Below, in pieces: positions 15,855 through 24,071 of a stretch of DNA of 33,024 nucleotides (the stretch's first letter is position 1; each line of letters begins with the position of its first letter). The stretch is from NCBI GenBank assembly GCA_015233485.1, contig JADFXO010000003.1:1-33024 (forward strand), written 5' to 3'. A program made the translations under genes and the position numbers. The DNA comes from Nitrospirota bacterium. GTDB taxonomy: Bacteria; Nitrospirota; Thermodesulfovibrionia; Thermodesulfovibrionales; Magnetobacteriaceae. Under the pieces are notes generated by a model that was not told the DNA's origin, did not search any database, and saw nothing but the letters and a program-made list of their open reading frames with translations.

Positions 15855-16868
15855 ATGGTCAGGAAACTTATATTGACACTGTTAATGTTGCTATTAACTC
15901 AGGGGGTGTTATTTGCACTGGAGCCGGGAAGCCTGCCGGGGGATTGGCGGCCGTTTTCAGACGAATCACCGTGGAATAAGCCGATACCTGCTGACGCCAA
16001 AATACATCCCAATTCAGGGATAATCATGAAAACTCTTGAGACCGAGGCTAAAAACATACGCCTGGCGAAGATATTTGCTATTCCCGTATGGGTCGTCGAT
16101 GCAAAAAAGACGCCGCTGACAAAGGTCAGGAGTACGAAGATATTCGACACATGGGATAAAAAACAGGCCGGCATAAGCGATGTGGCAATCCCTGTGACTA
16201 AGGAGATGTGGGGAGAGCCGACAGATGACGGCCATATCTGCATAGTTGACCCGGCGGTAGGCACTTCATGGGAGATGTCTGTTTACAGATGGCGAAAAGA
16301 CGATGACACACCCAAATGCACAACATTTAATATCTGGGATCTGAAAGGAACAGGCGTTGCAAATCCTAAGGGCAGCAAAAGATGGTTTCTAATCGGCGGG
16401 CGTGGCTCAGGATTTCCACTAATCGCGGGACTTATACGTCCTGAGGAGGTGAAGCACGGTGAGATCAGACACGCAATGGTCTTCACGTTTCCCAAAAACA
16501 GGAAACCGGAGACGGGCGACGCCATATTCATCTCACCGGCTGCCAGAAGCGACGGGGCGGTTAAGGGTGTGGAATATCCGATTGAGGGGATGCGCTTCCA
16601 GCTTAATCCAGCCCTTACGGAGAAGGATTTTGATAGCTGGGGGTTAAACAAGGAAGGAAAAATTGTAGCGAAGGCGCTGCAAAAATATGGAATGTACTTG
16701 GGGGACAACGGCGGGGCGATGGCGGTTCAGGCACAGCTTCTTGCCCCGGACTCTGATGATAACCAAAAGAAGTGGAACGATTTATTACCGGGTTTTTATA
16801 AGAATGTTGAAAAGATACCGGCGAATCAGTTTCGGGTGGTATATACCGGCGAGCCTGTGGTTAAATAG
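15855..16868 (+). CDS. Secreted protein of unknown function, EPS-cluster associated
   Basis: N-terminal signal peptide (LILTLLMLLLTQGVLFALEP); DWRPFSDESPWNKPIPADAKIHPNS. Starts 2 nt after the GT4 stop. Confidence 0.7.
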   Translation: MVRKLILTLLMLLLTQGVLFALEPGSLPGDWRPFSDESPWNKPIPADAKIHPNSGIIMKTLETEAKNIRLAKIFAIPVWVVDAKKTPLTKVRSTKIFDTWDKKQAGISDVAIPVTKEMWGEPTDDGHICIVDPAVGTSWEMSVYRWRKDDDTPKCTTFNIWDLKGTGVANPKGSKRWFLIGGRGSGFPLIAGLIRPEEVKHGEIRHAMVFTFPKNRKPETGDAIFISPAARSDGAVKGVEYPIEGMRFQLNPALTEKDFDSWGLNKEGKIVAKALQKYGMYLGDNGGAMAVQAQLLAPDSDDNQKKWNDLLPGFYKNVEKIPANQFRVVYTGEPVVK

Positions 16869-16885
16869 CTTGCGAAAATAGGGGT

Positions 16886-16906
16886 GCAGGGGGGTTACCT
16901 CCCTGC
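16886..16906 (+). terminator. Candidate intrinsic terminator at the convergent ends of the EPS and ketosynthase operons
   Basis: GCAGGGGGGTTACCTCCCTGC hairpin (one mismatch) followed by GTCTTTAATCTTTT. Confidence 0.65.
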
Positions 16907-16910
16907 GTCT

Positions 16911-18212
16911 TTAATCTTTTTTCCCGGCCTTACGCACATCTTTAAAAACAATAGCCTTACGTGCTCCCCCGTCGTACAATCGTTTATTAATAGCCTCCGG
17001 GCTTTCGATTTCTAGCTCCGGGGTAACACGCGCCTTGGCGCGCAAATTCTCTATGATGCCGTCACGAAATGCCTTGTCTGTCCTCAATGAGCCGACTCTA
17101 AGGATAACCCTGTCCGACTGGTTTTCCCCCGCCACGGCCTCTATCTGGTAATTCACTACATCTTTCAGCTTACAAATAGCGTTTTCTATCGTCTTAGGAT
17201 ACAAGGTGACGCCCTTTATTTTAAGTCTTTGTTTTTTCCTGCCGATAATCGGCCCTATACGAAGGGAGTTTCGGCCACACTTGCAACCCTCTGTTATCTT
17301 AAACGTTATATCTCCCGTCTTGTACCTTATTAACGGCATTCCCTCGATTTGCAGGGTTGTCAGGACAAGCTCTCCTGTCTCGCCGTCGTTAAGCGGCACG
17401 CCCGCCTCATCAACCACCTCGGCAATCACAAGGTCTGGGTGGCTGTGCAGGCCTTCTTTTTGGCCGCATTCGCAAAACGACACCTGTCCCTCGGTTATGC
17501 CGTATGTGGAGTAACATATGTCGCCGAAGGCCTCCTCCACAAGTTCACCAAGGGCATTTGAGCGAAGCGACGTATCCCTTATGCTTTCCCCAATGAGCAC
17601 GGCCTTTTTAATGTTCAGCTCCTTTGGATTAATCTTAAGCTCGCGGGCGGCGCGCGCCATGTGAAGCATAAAAGACGGCACTGCCACTATTGCCGATGGC
17701 CTTAGTTTCTCTATGAGGTCGAATTGTCTGATAGTGTTCTGTGGGCCTACCCTGGCAACCGCCGCCCCAAGCCTTATCAGCCCCCTATAGTAGGCGGCGC
17801 CGGCTATGAACAGGTTGTCTCCGGTTACGGCAATGTGAAACAGGTCTCCTTCTTTTGCTCCGGTGTATGTGAAACTTCTCTGTTCGTTGTAGGCAAGCCT
17901 CTCGATGTCGCCTTCGGTCATTGCAATGAACTGCGGCTCGCCCGTTGTGCCTGTGGTTGAGACAATCTCTCTGATAGAAATTCTTTTAGTTGCCAAAAAA
18001 TCCCAGTTATGCCGCTGAAGGTCTTCTCTGGTAGTAAAGGGCAGCTCCCCGACTCCTTTTATCTTGTTAGTGGCGATATTATTTTTTCTGAATACATCTT
18101 TATAATATAGGCTCGTGCTCCCTACACGCCCTATCAACTCTGCAAGGAGCTTGTCCTGAACACTTCTGATATCAGCGGGGGATGAGAAATCTATCGAATC
18201 AAAGACTCTCAT
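16911..18212 (-). CDS. Phenylacetate-CoA ligase-like (PaaK family) adenylate-forming enzyme
   Basis: STTGTTGEPQFIAMTEGDIERL; YGITEGQVSFCECGQKEGLH; GMPLIRYKTGDIT; KIKGVTLYPKTIENAI. Confidence 0.87.
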   Translation of the reverse strand: MRVFDSIDFSSPADIRSVQDKLLAELIGRVGSTSLYYKDVFRKNNIATNKIKGVGELPFTTREDLQRHNWDFLATKRISIREIVSTTGTTGEPQFIAMTEGDIERLAYNEQRSFTYTGAKEGDLFHIAVTGDNLFIAGAAYYRGLIRLGAAVARVGPQNTIRQFDLIEKLRPSAIVAVPSFMLHMARAARELKINPKELNIKKAVLIGESIRDTSLRSNALGELVEEAFGDICYSTYGITEGQVSFCECGQKEGLHSHPDLVIAEVVDEAGVPLNDGETGELVLTTLQIEGMPLIRYKTGDITFKITEGCKCGRNSLRIGPIIGRKKQRLKIKGVTLYPKTIENAICKLKDVVNYQIEAVAGENQSDRVILRVGSLRTDKAFRDGIIENLRAKARVTPELEIESPEAINKRLYDGGARKAIVFKDVRKAGKKD

Positions 18213-18784
18213 TTAGTCAGACGGCAATACGCCTTCGCCCCTCTGTCCTTTGCAGCCTGTGCGTCCTCAAGTACAAAGAACTCCGCCTCATAGACATTCG
18301 TTCCTCTGCTGAGTACGCCCCCAGACACTGCGGTCTTCGTATATCCGTTTCTTATACACATCGCAGCGTATTCTATCACATCTTCACATGAATAGTTAAC
18401 AGGCGTCAACACGCACTCACCGCGAATATCAAACACAATAGTGATCTGAGCGGAGAAGGCGTTTGGTGATGTAAAGGGAAACATCAGCGGACTTGCGCCG
18501 TATATGCCGTTACCAAGCACACCCATGAAGAAATCGTCCTTTACGTCCTCGACCGAATCGTCAATCCCCATGAAGAGGCCAATATCGTCTCTGCCTGATG
18601 GAAAGGCGATCCCCGCGTCATCAAGGGCAAAGCTCACCGCAGTTACAGCGCTTTTTTCTATGTCATGGATAAACCTGGTCTTGCCGGTGCGTTGCCGGAT
18701 TGAATTCAGCGTCTCTTCAATAATGGTGTGGTCATCTGAATAAGAGTATCCCATTCCGGTTACAACTATTTCCATAGTTTTCAT
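18209..18784 (-). CDS. Ketosynthase N-terminal-half-like protein (degenerate, 191 aa)
   Basis: MEIVVTGMGYSYSD start; FPFTSPNAFSAQITIVFDIRGECVLTPVNYSCEDVIEYAAMCIRNGYTKTAVSGG aligns with the KS active-site region without the Cys. ATGA overlaps on both sides. Confidence 0.72.
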   Translation of the reverse strand: MKTMEIVVTGMGYSYSDDHTIIEETLNSIRQRTGKTRFIHDIEKSAVTAVSFALDDAGIAFPSGRDDIGLFMGIDDSVEDVKDDFFMGVLGNGIYGASPLMFPFTSPNAFSAQITIVFDIRGECVLTPVNYSCEDVIEYAAMCIRNGYTKTAVSGGVLSRGTNVYEAEFFVLEDAQAAKDRGAKAYCRLTK

Positions 18785-19956
18785 ATTTTGGTCGGCCTTC
18801 CGAAAATCACGGCGGCATTTTGCCCGCCAAACCCTGCCGAAAGGGACATTGCCGCCCCCACGGGCGTTGCCTTTGCTGTGTTTGGCACATAGTTGAGGTC
18901 ACATTGCGGGTCAGGGTAGCGATAGTTTATCGTCGGGGGGATTACCCCCGTTTTTATCGCCATCAGGGCACACAGGGACTCAATCACCCCTGAGGCGCCG
19001 AAGGCGTGCCCAAGCATTGATTTCGTCGAGGACACATATGTTGTATATGCCGCCTCTCCAAGTGCCAATTTTATCGCCTTAGTCTCCATCAAATCATTAT
19101 AAACGGTTGCCGTGCCGTGGGCATTAATATAATTTATATCATATTGGCGCAGGCCGCTTTGTGATAAGGCAGCGGTAATCGCGCTGGCAAGCCCCCGGCC
19201 TTCCCTGTGCGGCGCGGTCAGATGTGAGGCATCCGCCCGTGAGGCGTAACCTAGTACGCGCCCATAGCACTTCGCGCCACGCGCAAGGGCATGTCTTTCT
19301 GCTTCGAGGACTAAAAAGGCCGCCCCCTCGCCAAGCGCCAGTCCGCTTCTTTTCTTGTCAAACGGCCGCACCTTGTCCTCTGTGAGAGCCTGAAGGAGAT
19401 TAAACCCCGCAAGGGCGAAATCACTGAGCACGTCAACGCCGCCCGCTATAACCACCTCAGCCTCTCCAGTTTTTATTGTCCTTGCCGCTATCCCGACTGC
19501 GTCAGTGCCGGAGGCGCAGGCCGTTGATATGGCACGTAGACGGCCTCCAATTGCAAAGCGCTGTCCCAGACACCTTACGGGATATGACAGAGAGGCCTCA
19601 ACAGTCCTGTTTTGAATATTGCCGTCTATGAGCTGCCTTTCACGGCTGAGGACATTTCCCAGAATGCTGCCAATAACCATGTCAGCTCCCTGAAGCTCCT
19701 CAGCGCTCAATCTGGAATCCTCGATAGCCATTTTCAGCGCCGCCCCGGCTATATAAAAAAACTTATCCTCAGGCCTTAGAGCATTCCCTATTTCAATAGA
19801 AGCTGTAAGCCATCCTTTCTTTGTATTAAGAAGCGGGGGCGGCTGTAGTTTTATAGAGTCTTCACCGCTGGTGAGGGCGTCCCAAAAGGCATCTATAGTA
19901 TCAAACGGCCGCAGCGGCGCAACCAGTCCCATTGCCGTTACCCATACATCCGTCAC
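18781..19956 (-). CDS. Beta-ketoacyl-ACP synthase (FabF-like), catalytic residues present
   Basis: ISTACASGTDAVGIAA (Cys); NYINAHGTATVYNDLMETKAI (His); SSTKSMLGHAFGASGVIES (Lys/His). Confidence 0.92.
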   Translation of the reverse strand: MTDVWVTAMGLVAPLRPFDTIDAFWDALTSGEDSIKLQPPPLLNTKKGWLTASIEIGNALRPEDKFFYIAGAALKMAIEDSRLSAEELQGADMVIGSILGNVLSRERQLIDGNIQNRTVEASLSYPVRCLGQRFAIGGRLRAISTACASGTDAVGIAARTIKTGEAEVVIAGGVDVLSDFALAGFNLLQALTEDKVRPFDKKRSGLALGEGAAFLVLEAERHALARGAKCYGRVLGYASRADASHLTAPHREGRGLASAITAALSQSGLRQYDINYINAHGTATVYNDLMETKAIKLALGEAAYTTYVSSTKSMLGHAFGASGVIESLCALMAIKTGVIPPTINYRYPDPQCDLNYVPNTAKATPVGAAMSLSAGFGGQNAAVIFGRPTKI

Positions 19957-20954
19957 GATTTAGCCGCCATCCACAGACACTCATTAAGCGTTAGCGACTT
20001 TATGTCAAATCCAATCTCCCCCAAAAGCGCTCTCGTCTGCTTCGCTGAATAAAACCCCTGCCAGCCCTCGCACACGCTCTCGGCAAAGTCATGGCACAAG
20101 GCCGCCCTTTGATATAACTTATCTGAGCCGCACTGTGAGTCAGGGTAGCCGCGCGTTATTATGCCCATCAGGCCGTGGCGTGTTAAGACCCTATAGATGT
20201 CCTCATAGACAAATCTCTTATGACCTCCGGCAATATATGGATCGGCGCAGGAAAATACGGCAGCGTCAAAATAGCCGTCTTCAAAGGGCAGCGGGCTGCC
20301 AAACCCGCCCCATTTATCCGAATGTATCCACTGTACGGCGTCAGGTCTCAACAGTTTAGCCCTTGCAGCCTCGTAAAAAGCGCCGTTATAATCAACGGCG
20401 GTAATCTTCACGTCCTCTGAGTATCTTTGTAAGTGGCATATATCATAACCCGGCCCATAGCATAGCACAAGCACCCTGTCTAAGGCACGGCAGCCCTCAT
20501 ATAATTTCTTGGCCAAAACGCCGCGCGCGTACTCAAATTCGGGATTGCCGAGAAATTCGTCCCATGTATCCACACACCCGCCGTTAAAATCATAAAGGGG
20601 CTTGCCCCCTCTGAGGTATTCTCCTGCGTAGTCTATACACCGGCTAAAAAAATTGTATTCGCCCTCAAAGCTGTCCAGTGAGCCGTGTGCCGGTTCGCGA
20701 TTAACGCCGTCTGCGGTATATCGGCCCTGCCGCCGGTATCCGCACTCTGTAAGAAAATCCAGCAAAACAGCAATCATCCTTCGCCTGTTGCCATCTTTCA
20801 AGGTATAGCCATGAGAGTTTTCCAGCAATTCCACGATCCTTTCAAACTCATCACATTCATGCTGCCCGGACAATACCCCGGCAATCCCCTCATCAAATAT
20901 GAAGTCCAAAAAACGGCGATTTAACGCCGCATGAAATATTGCCAATGATTCCAT
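19953..20954 (-). CDS. Putative class I SAM-dependent methyltransferase with N-terminal extension
   Basis: RVLVLCYGPGYDICHLQRY (motif I-like), VKITAVDYNGAFYEAARAKL, FEDGYFDAAVFSCADPYI, RVLTRHGLMGIITRG. GTGA overlap with the next gene. Confidence 0.72.
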   Translation of the reverse strand: MESLAIFHAALNRRFLDFIFDEGIAGVLSGQHECDEFERIVELLENSHGYTLKDGNRRRMIAVLLDFLTECGYRRQGRYTADGVNREPAHGSLDSFEGEYNFFSRCIDYAGEYLRGGKPLYDFNGGCVDTWDEFLGNPEFEYARGVLAKKLYEGCRALDRVLVLCYGPGYDICHLQRYSEDVKITAVDYNGAFYEAARAKLLRPDAVQWIHSDKWGGFGSPLPFEDGYFDAAVFSCADPYIAGGHKRFVYEDIYRVLTRHGLMGIITRGYPDSQCGSDKLYQRAALCHDFAESVCEGWQGFYSAKQTRALLGEIGFDIKSLTLNECLWMAAKS

Positions 20955-20969
20955 CAACAGTTTGTCTTA

Positions 20970-21989
20970 TTAAGGTTTACTCACCCGCGATAAAATAACG
21001 GCTGAGGCGTCTCCATCTTCCTCTGTCGCGTATATAATAACATGATTGATTTCAGAATGTTTGGCGTATTTTTTTAGTTCGGTGGCAAATAATGGATTTA
21101 TGGGACAACCACCGCCGCAGGCCATGGCCGATAAGATTATATTCCACATAGTGGAGACACAAAAGGCATAACCGAGACAATCAAAAAAACTCAGCGTGGG
21201 GACATCTATCTGTACAGTTTTGTAATCTGAAACGGCCACGCCTATGTCTCCTACTGTAAGGCCAGCCATCGAAAGCGCGCCGTCTATTGCCCTTTGAAGC
21301 GCCTGCTGAGGTCTGTCCGGAATTGTATAAGCGGCATACCCGGATATCGTACACAACGTAACCGGATTAATTGGCCTTAGTTCGTCCGCCGGTTCTATTA
21401 AGAGAGCACCGGCGCCCTCCGAAAGCGCCCCTGCCGCGGAAGGGTTGAATCTTGAGTAACAAAACGAAGATAATTCGTTACGCTCCTCGGCACAAACCAC
21501 GATGGCATGTCTCGCCCTCCCGGTCTCTATAAGAGTTGCGGCCAGCATGAGCGCCTTAACGGCAACTGATGGGCCGCCTATAATGGAATGCACCGGGCCG
21601 CGAATATTAAAGACGATTGAGGCATTTCCAGCCGGGGCGTTTAGCACGGACTCAGAAAAAAGGGCGGGGCTTGCCGTCTCTTTTGCCTCGGCCACGATAG
21701 TGTGATGGAAGCCGGCGCTGAAATTAAGCGCGCCGTTTGTGACTCCGGCAATTAAGGCATAATCACCAAAGCCGCCGGCCCCGCGGTCTCGTAACGCCTC
21801 ATCTACGGCAGTAACGGCATATGAGGTGATAGTGGCGCATCGGCGGAGTTTTCTTAACACGGCCAAGCCGGTCTCGCTGATATGGCCGGCAGCAACGCGG
21901 CGACCAAGGGCGGTTGCCTCAGCCAATGCCCCTGCGCCAACGCCGGCAGGGCTTATGGCGCCAACTCCGGTAACCGCCAGCCTTATCAT
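20970..21989 (-). CDS. Degenerate ketosynthase-like protein (chain-length-factor/KS-beta-like)
   Basis: MIRLAVTGVGAISPAGVG; SVLNAPAGNASIVFNIRGPVHSIIGGPSVAVKALMLAATLIETGRA; GALSEGAGALLIE. No active-site Cys and no HGT motif. Confidence 0.82.
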   Translation of the reverse strand: MIRLAVTGVGAISPAGVGAGALAEATALGRRVAAGHISETGLAVLRKLRRCATITSYAVTAVDEALRDRGAGGFGDYALIAGVTNGALNFSAGFHHTIVAEAKETASPALFSESVLNAPAGNASIVFNIRGPVHSIIGGPSVAVKALMLAATLIETGRARHAIVVCAEERNELSSFCYSRFNPSAAGALSEGAGALLIEPADELRPINPVTLCTISGYAAYTIPDRPQQALQRAIDGALSMAGLTVGDIGVAVSDYKTVQIDVPTLSFFDCLGYAFCVSTMWNIILSAMACGGGCPINPLFATELKKYAKHSEINHVIIYATEEDGDASAVILSRVSKP

Positions 21990-23218
21990 CTGTACTCCCC
22001 GAAAATCAACGTGGCATTTGAGCCGCCAAACCCAAACGAATTGGATAGAACTGCCCTGATTTCCGCCGCCCTGCCAACCGTAACTATGCTTAGATTACAG
22101 TCGGGGTCAGGCGTTAGATAGTTTATATTCGCTGGAAGATAATTGCCGATGAGTGCCGCAACACTGACGACGGCCTCAACTGCCCCGGCTGCCCCCAGCA
22201 GATGCCCTATCATGGGTTTTATTGAGCTGACAGGAATATCCACATCGCCTTTGTTACCAGAGGAAAATACCTTTGTTATGGCGCGGGCCTCCATTAAATC
22301 GTTGTATTTTGTTGCCGTACCGTGGGCGTTGATATAGCCTATATCAGGGAATCCGGCCTCTTTCAACGCCATCGCCATCGCGTTTGCAGCGCCTTCGCCG
22401 CCGGGGTTGGGGCTTGTCATGTGGTAGGCGTCCGAGGCAACCCCGTAGCCGGTTATCTCGCAATACACCCTCGCATTGCGCCTTATGGCATGGCCTAGCT
22501 CCTCAATGGCCAATATGCCGGCGCCTTCACCAAGGATAAGCCCTGTCCTGTTTTTGTCAAATGGCCGGCAAATTTCCGGCGTAACGGCCATGAGCGAATT
22601 AAAACCCGCGAATGTGAACTCGCTCATCGTGTCATAACCTCCGGCAATGGCCACATCGTACCGTCCCGATGAGACAAGGCCAAAGGCATGGCCGATAGCA
22701 TTGGCCGATGATGCACAGGCATCAGAAAATACGGCGTAATCCCCTGTCAGCCCAAACTCTCTGAAGAGGTTTAGCGCCTGATAATGGGCAAGATAGTCGA
22801 GGGTCTTCGAAATCCTGGCCCTTGATATGCCTTTTTCTATTACCTCGCGATGAAAGGCCGCGCCGCTTAACATCCCGCCCAAAGTCGTTCCCAGCGACAA
22901 GAAGACATCAATGCCCGGCTTGATGAGGCCCGCAAGGCCAAGCGCCTCCCGCACCGCGTAAATAAGGAGATGCGACGCCCTGTCAAGTCTGCCGGCCCTC
23001 AAACGTGAAACCGGCGCGTGGGTATCACCTCTTATCTCTGCGCCAAGCCTGCCCCTGAATGGACTGGCATCAAATGCGGTTATCTCCCCCACAGAGGACT
23101 CTCCGGCCTTGATTTTCTCCCAATTAGCCTCAACTCCCGCGCCATGAGAGGTTATTATCCCCATGCCGGTCACCACTGCTCGTTTTCTCAATATTCCCCC
23201 GCAGGGACCCCCTCTCAC
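21986..23218 (-). CDS. Beta-ketoacyl-ACP synthase (FabF-like), catalytic residues present
   Basis: AVVTGMGIITSHGAG; FSDACASSANAIGHA; YINAHGTATKYNDLMEARAI; SSIKPMIGHLLGAAGAVEAV. The true start may be a TTG at 23191 (GGGGGA upstream). Confidence 0.92.
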   Translation of the reverse strand: MRGGPCGGILRKRAVVTGMGIITSHGAGVEANWEKIKAGESSVGEITAFDASPFRGRLGAEIRGDTHAPVSRLRAGRLDRASHLLIYAVREALGLAGLIKPGIDVFLSLGTTLGGMLSGAAFHREVIEKGISRARISKTLDYLAHYQALNLFREFGLTGDYAVFSDACASSANAIGHAFGLVSSGRYDVAIAGGYDTMSEFTFAGFNSLMAVTPEICRPFDKNRTGLILGEGAGILAIEELGHAIRRNARVYCEITGYGVASDAYHMTSPNPGGEGAANAMAMALKEAGFPDIGYINAHGTATKYNDLMEARAITKVFSSGNKGDVDIPVSSIKPMIGHLLGAAGAVEAVVSVAALIGNYLPANINYLTPDPDCNLSIVTVGRAAEIRAVLSNSFGFGGSNATLIFGEYR

Positions 23219-24004
23219 TTAGGGCTGCAAGTCGCCCTTGGCGTAGTAAAAACCATACGCCGCTAACTCATAAATACAGTCAAACGTACCTGCTATACCT
23301 TGCAGTGAGGGTACGAACGATGTCCATGAGAGTTTCCCCGCCGGCGGCTTGTTTGTCGAAAATATATCCGGTGTAAGGCCGAGGTTTTTGAACATGGCAA
23401 TTGATCTTCTCATATGCAGCCACGAGGTCACCAGCAGGAGCTTCGTTATTCGATTTCTCTGTACATAAGCCTTTACGCCCCTGGCCTCGTCCAAGGTTCT
23501 GTTTACCTTGGCGTAAAGGACAAGCTTGTTTTCATTAATCCCCTGAGACACCAGAAACAGCTTCACTTTCTCTGCCTCGTCAATGGATTTCTCCACCTTG
23601 TTAATGGGGCAGTATGTCCATTGCCCAAGCAGCAGTTCATCGGCATGGCCAGTCTTTACAAAGTGAACTCCAGCCAGTAATCTCTCGGTGCTGTTGGTCG
23701 TGTGTATGTAGTTTTTGGGTACGTAAAACAGCGAATCGTTTACGGAATACCATTCAACATCCAGCACCCCCGCTAAGACGACGGCCGCTTCATATTTTTC
23801 TTCAGGGTTATATGTATCCGCAACCCCCCACAAATTAGAAATCCAGTGAGGTGTAAACGATATGCTTAATAAATAAAAATACAGAGTCAGACAAATTGTA
23901 AAAATCCTTCTGTTTTTCTTTGTAACAACAAGAAAAACCATACCGGCAAAGACAAGCGTCAATGGGTTGATTAAAGTCAGCGCAACCATCTTAAATAAAA
24001 CCAT
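23219..24004 (-). CDS. DUF218/YdcF/SanA-like membrane-associated protein
   Basis: N-terminal hydrophobic segments; YEAAVVLAGV; RTLDEARGVKAYV; LLLVTSWLHMRRSIAMFKNLGL. Start uncertain (ATG at 24004 or 23989). Confidence 0.8.
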   Translation of the reverse strand: MVLFKMVALTLINPLTLVFAGMVFLVVTKKNRRIFTICLTLYFYLLSISFTPHWISNLWGVADTYNPEEKYEAAVVLAGVLDVEWYSVNDSLFYVPKNYIHTTNSTERLLAGVHFVKTGHADELLLGQWTYCPINKVEKSIDEAEKVKLFLVSQGINENKLVLYAKVNRTLDEARGVKAYVQRNRITKLLLVTSWLHMRRSIAMFKNLGLTPDIFSTNKPPAGKLSWTSFVPSLQGIAGTFDCIYELAAYGFYYAKGDLQP

Positions 24005-24007
24005 CAG

Positions 24008-24051
24008 CAATTATATACGAATTGGCAAATATATGCCAACAATTATATACT
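24008..24051. promoter_or_regulatory. Nearly symmetric divergent promoter region with TTGGCA-N6-TGCCAA palindrome and flanking CAATTATATAC direct repeats
   Basis: + strand: TTGGCA (24022-24027)-N18-TATACT (24046-24051). - strand: TTGGCA (24039-24034)-N18-TATAAT (24015-24010). Direct repeats at 24008-24018 and 24040-24050. Confidence 0.7.
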
Positions 24052-24071
24052 ATGCACAGAAGGAGGCCGAT

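Noticed and set aside
23967-24071. N-terminal extension of the OYE ORF upstream of ATG 24072
   Set aside because: It runs through the divergent promoter. AGGAGG at 24061 and homology starting at MLFEPYVLKDIRL favour ATG 24072.
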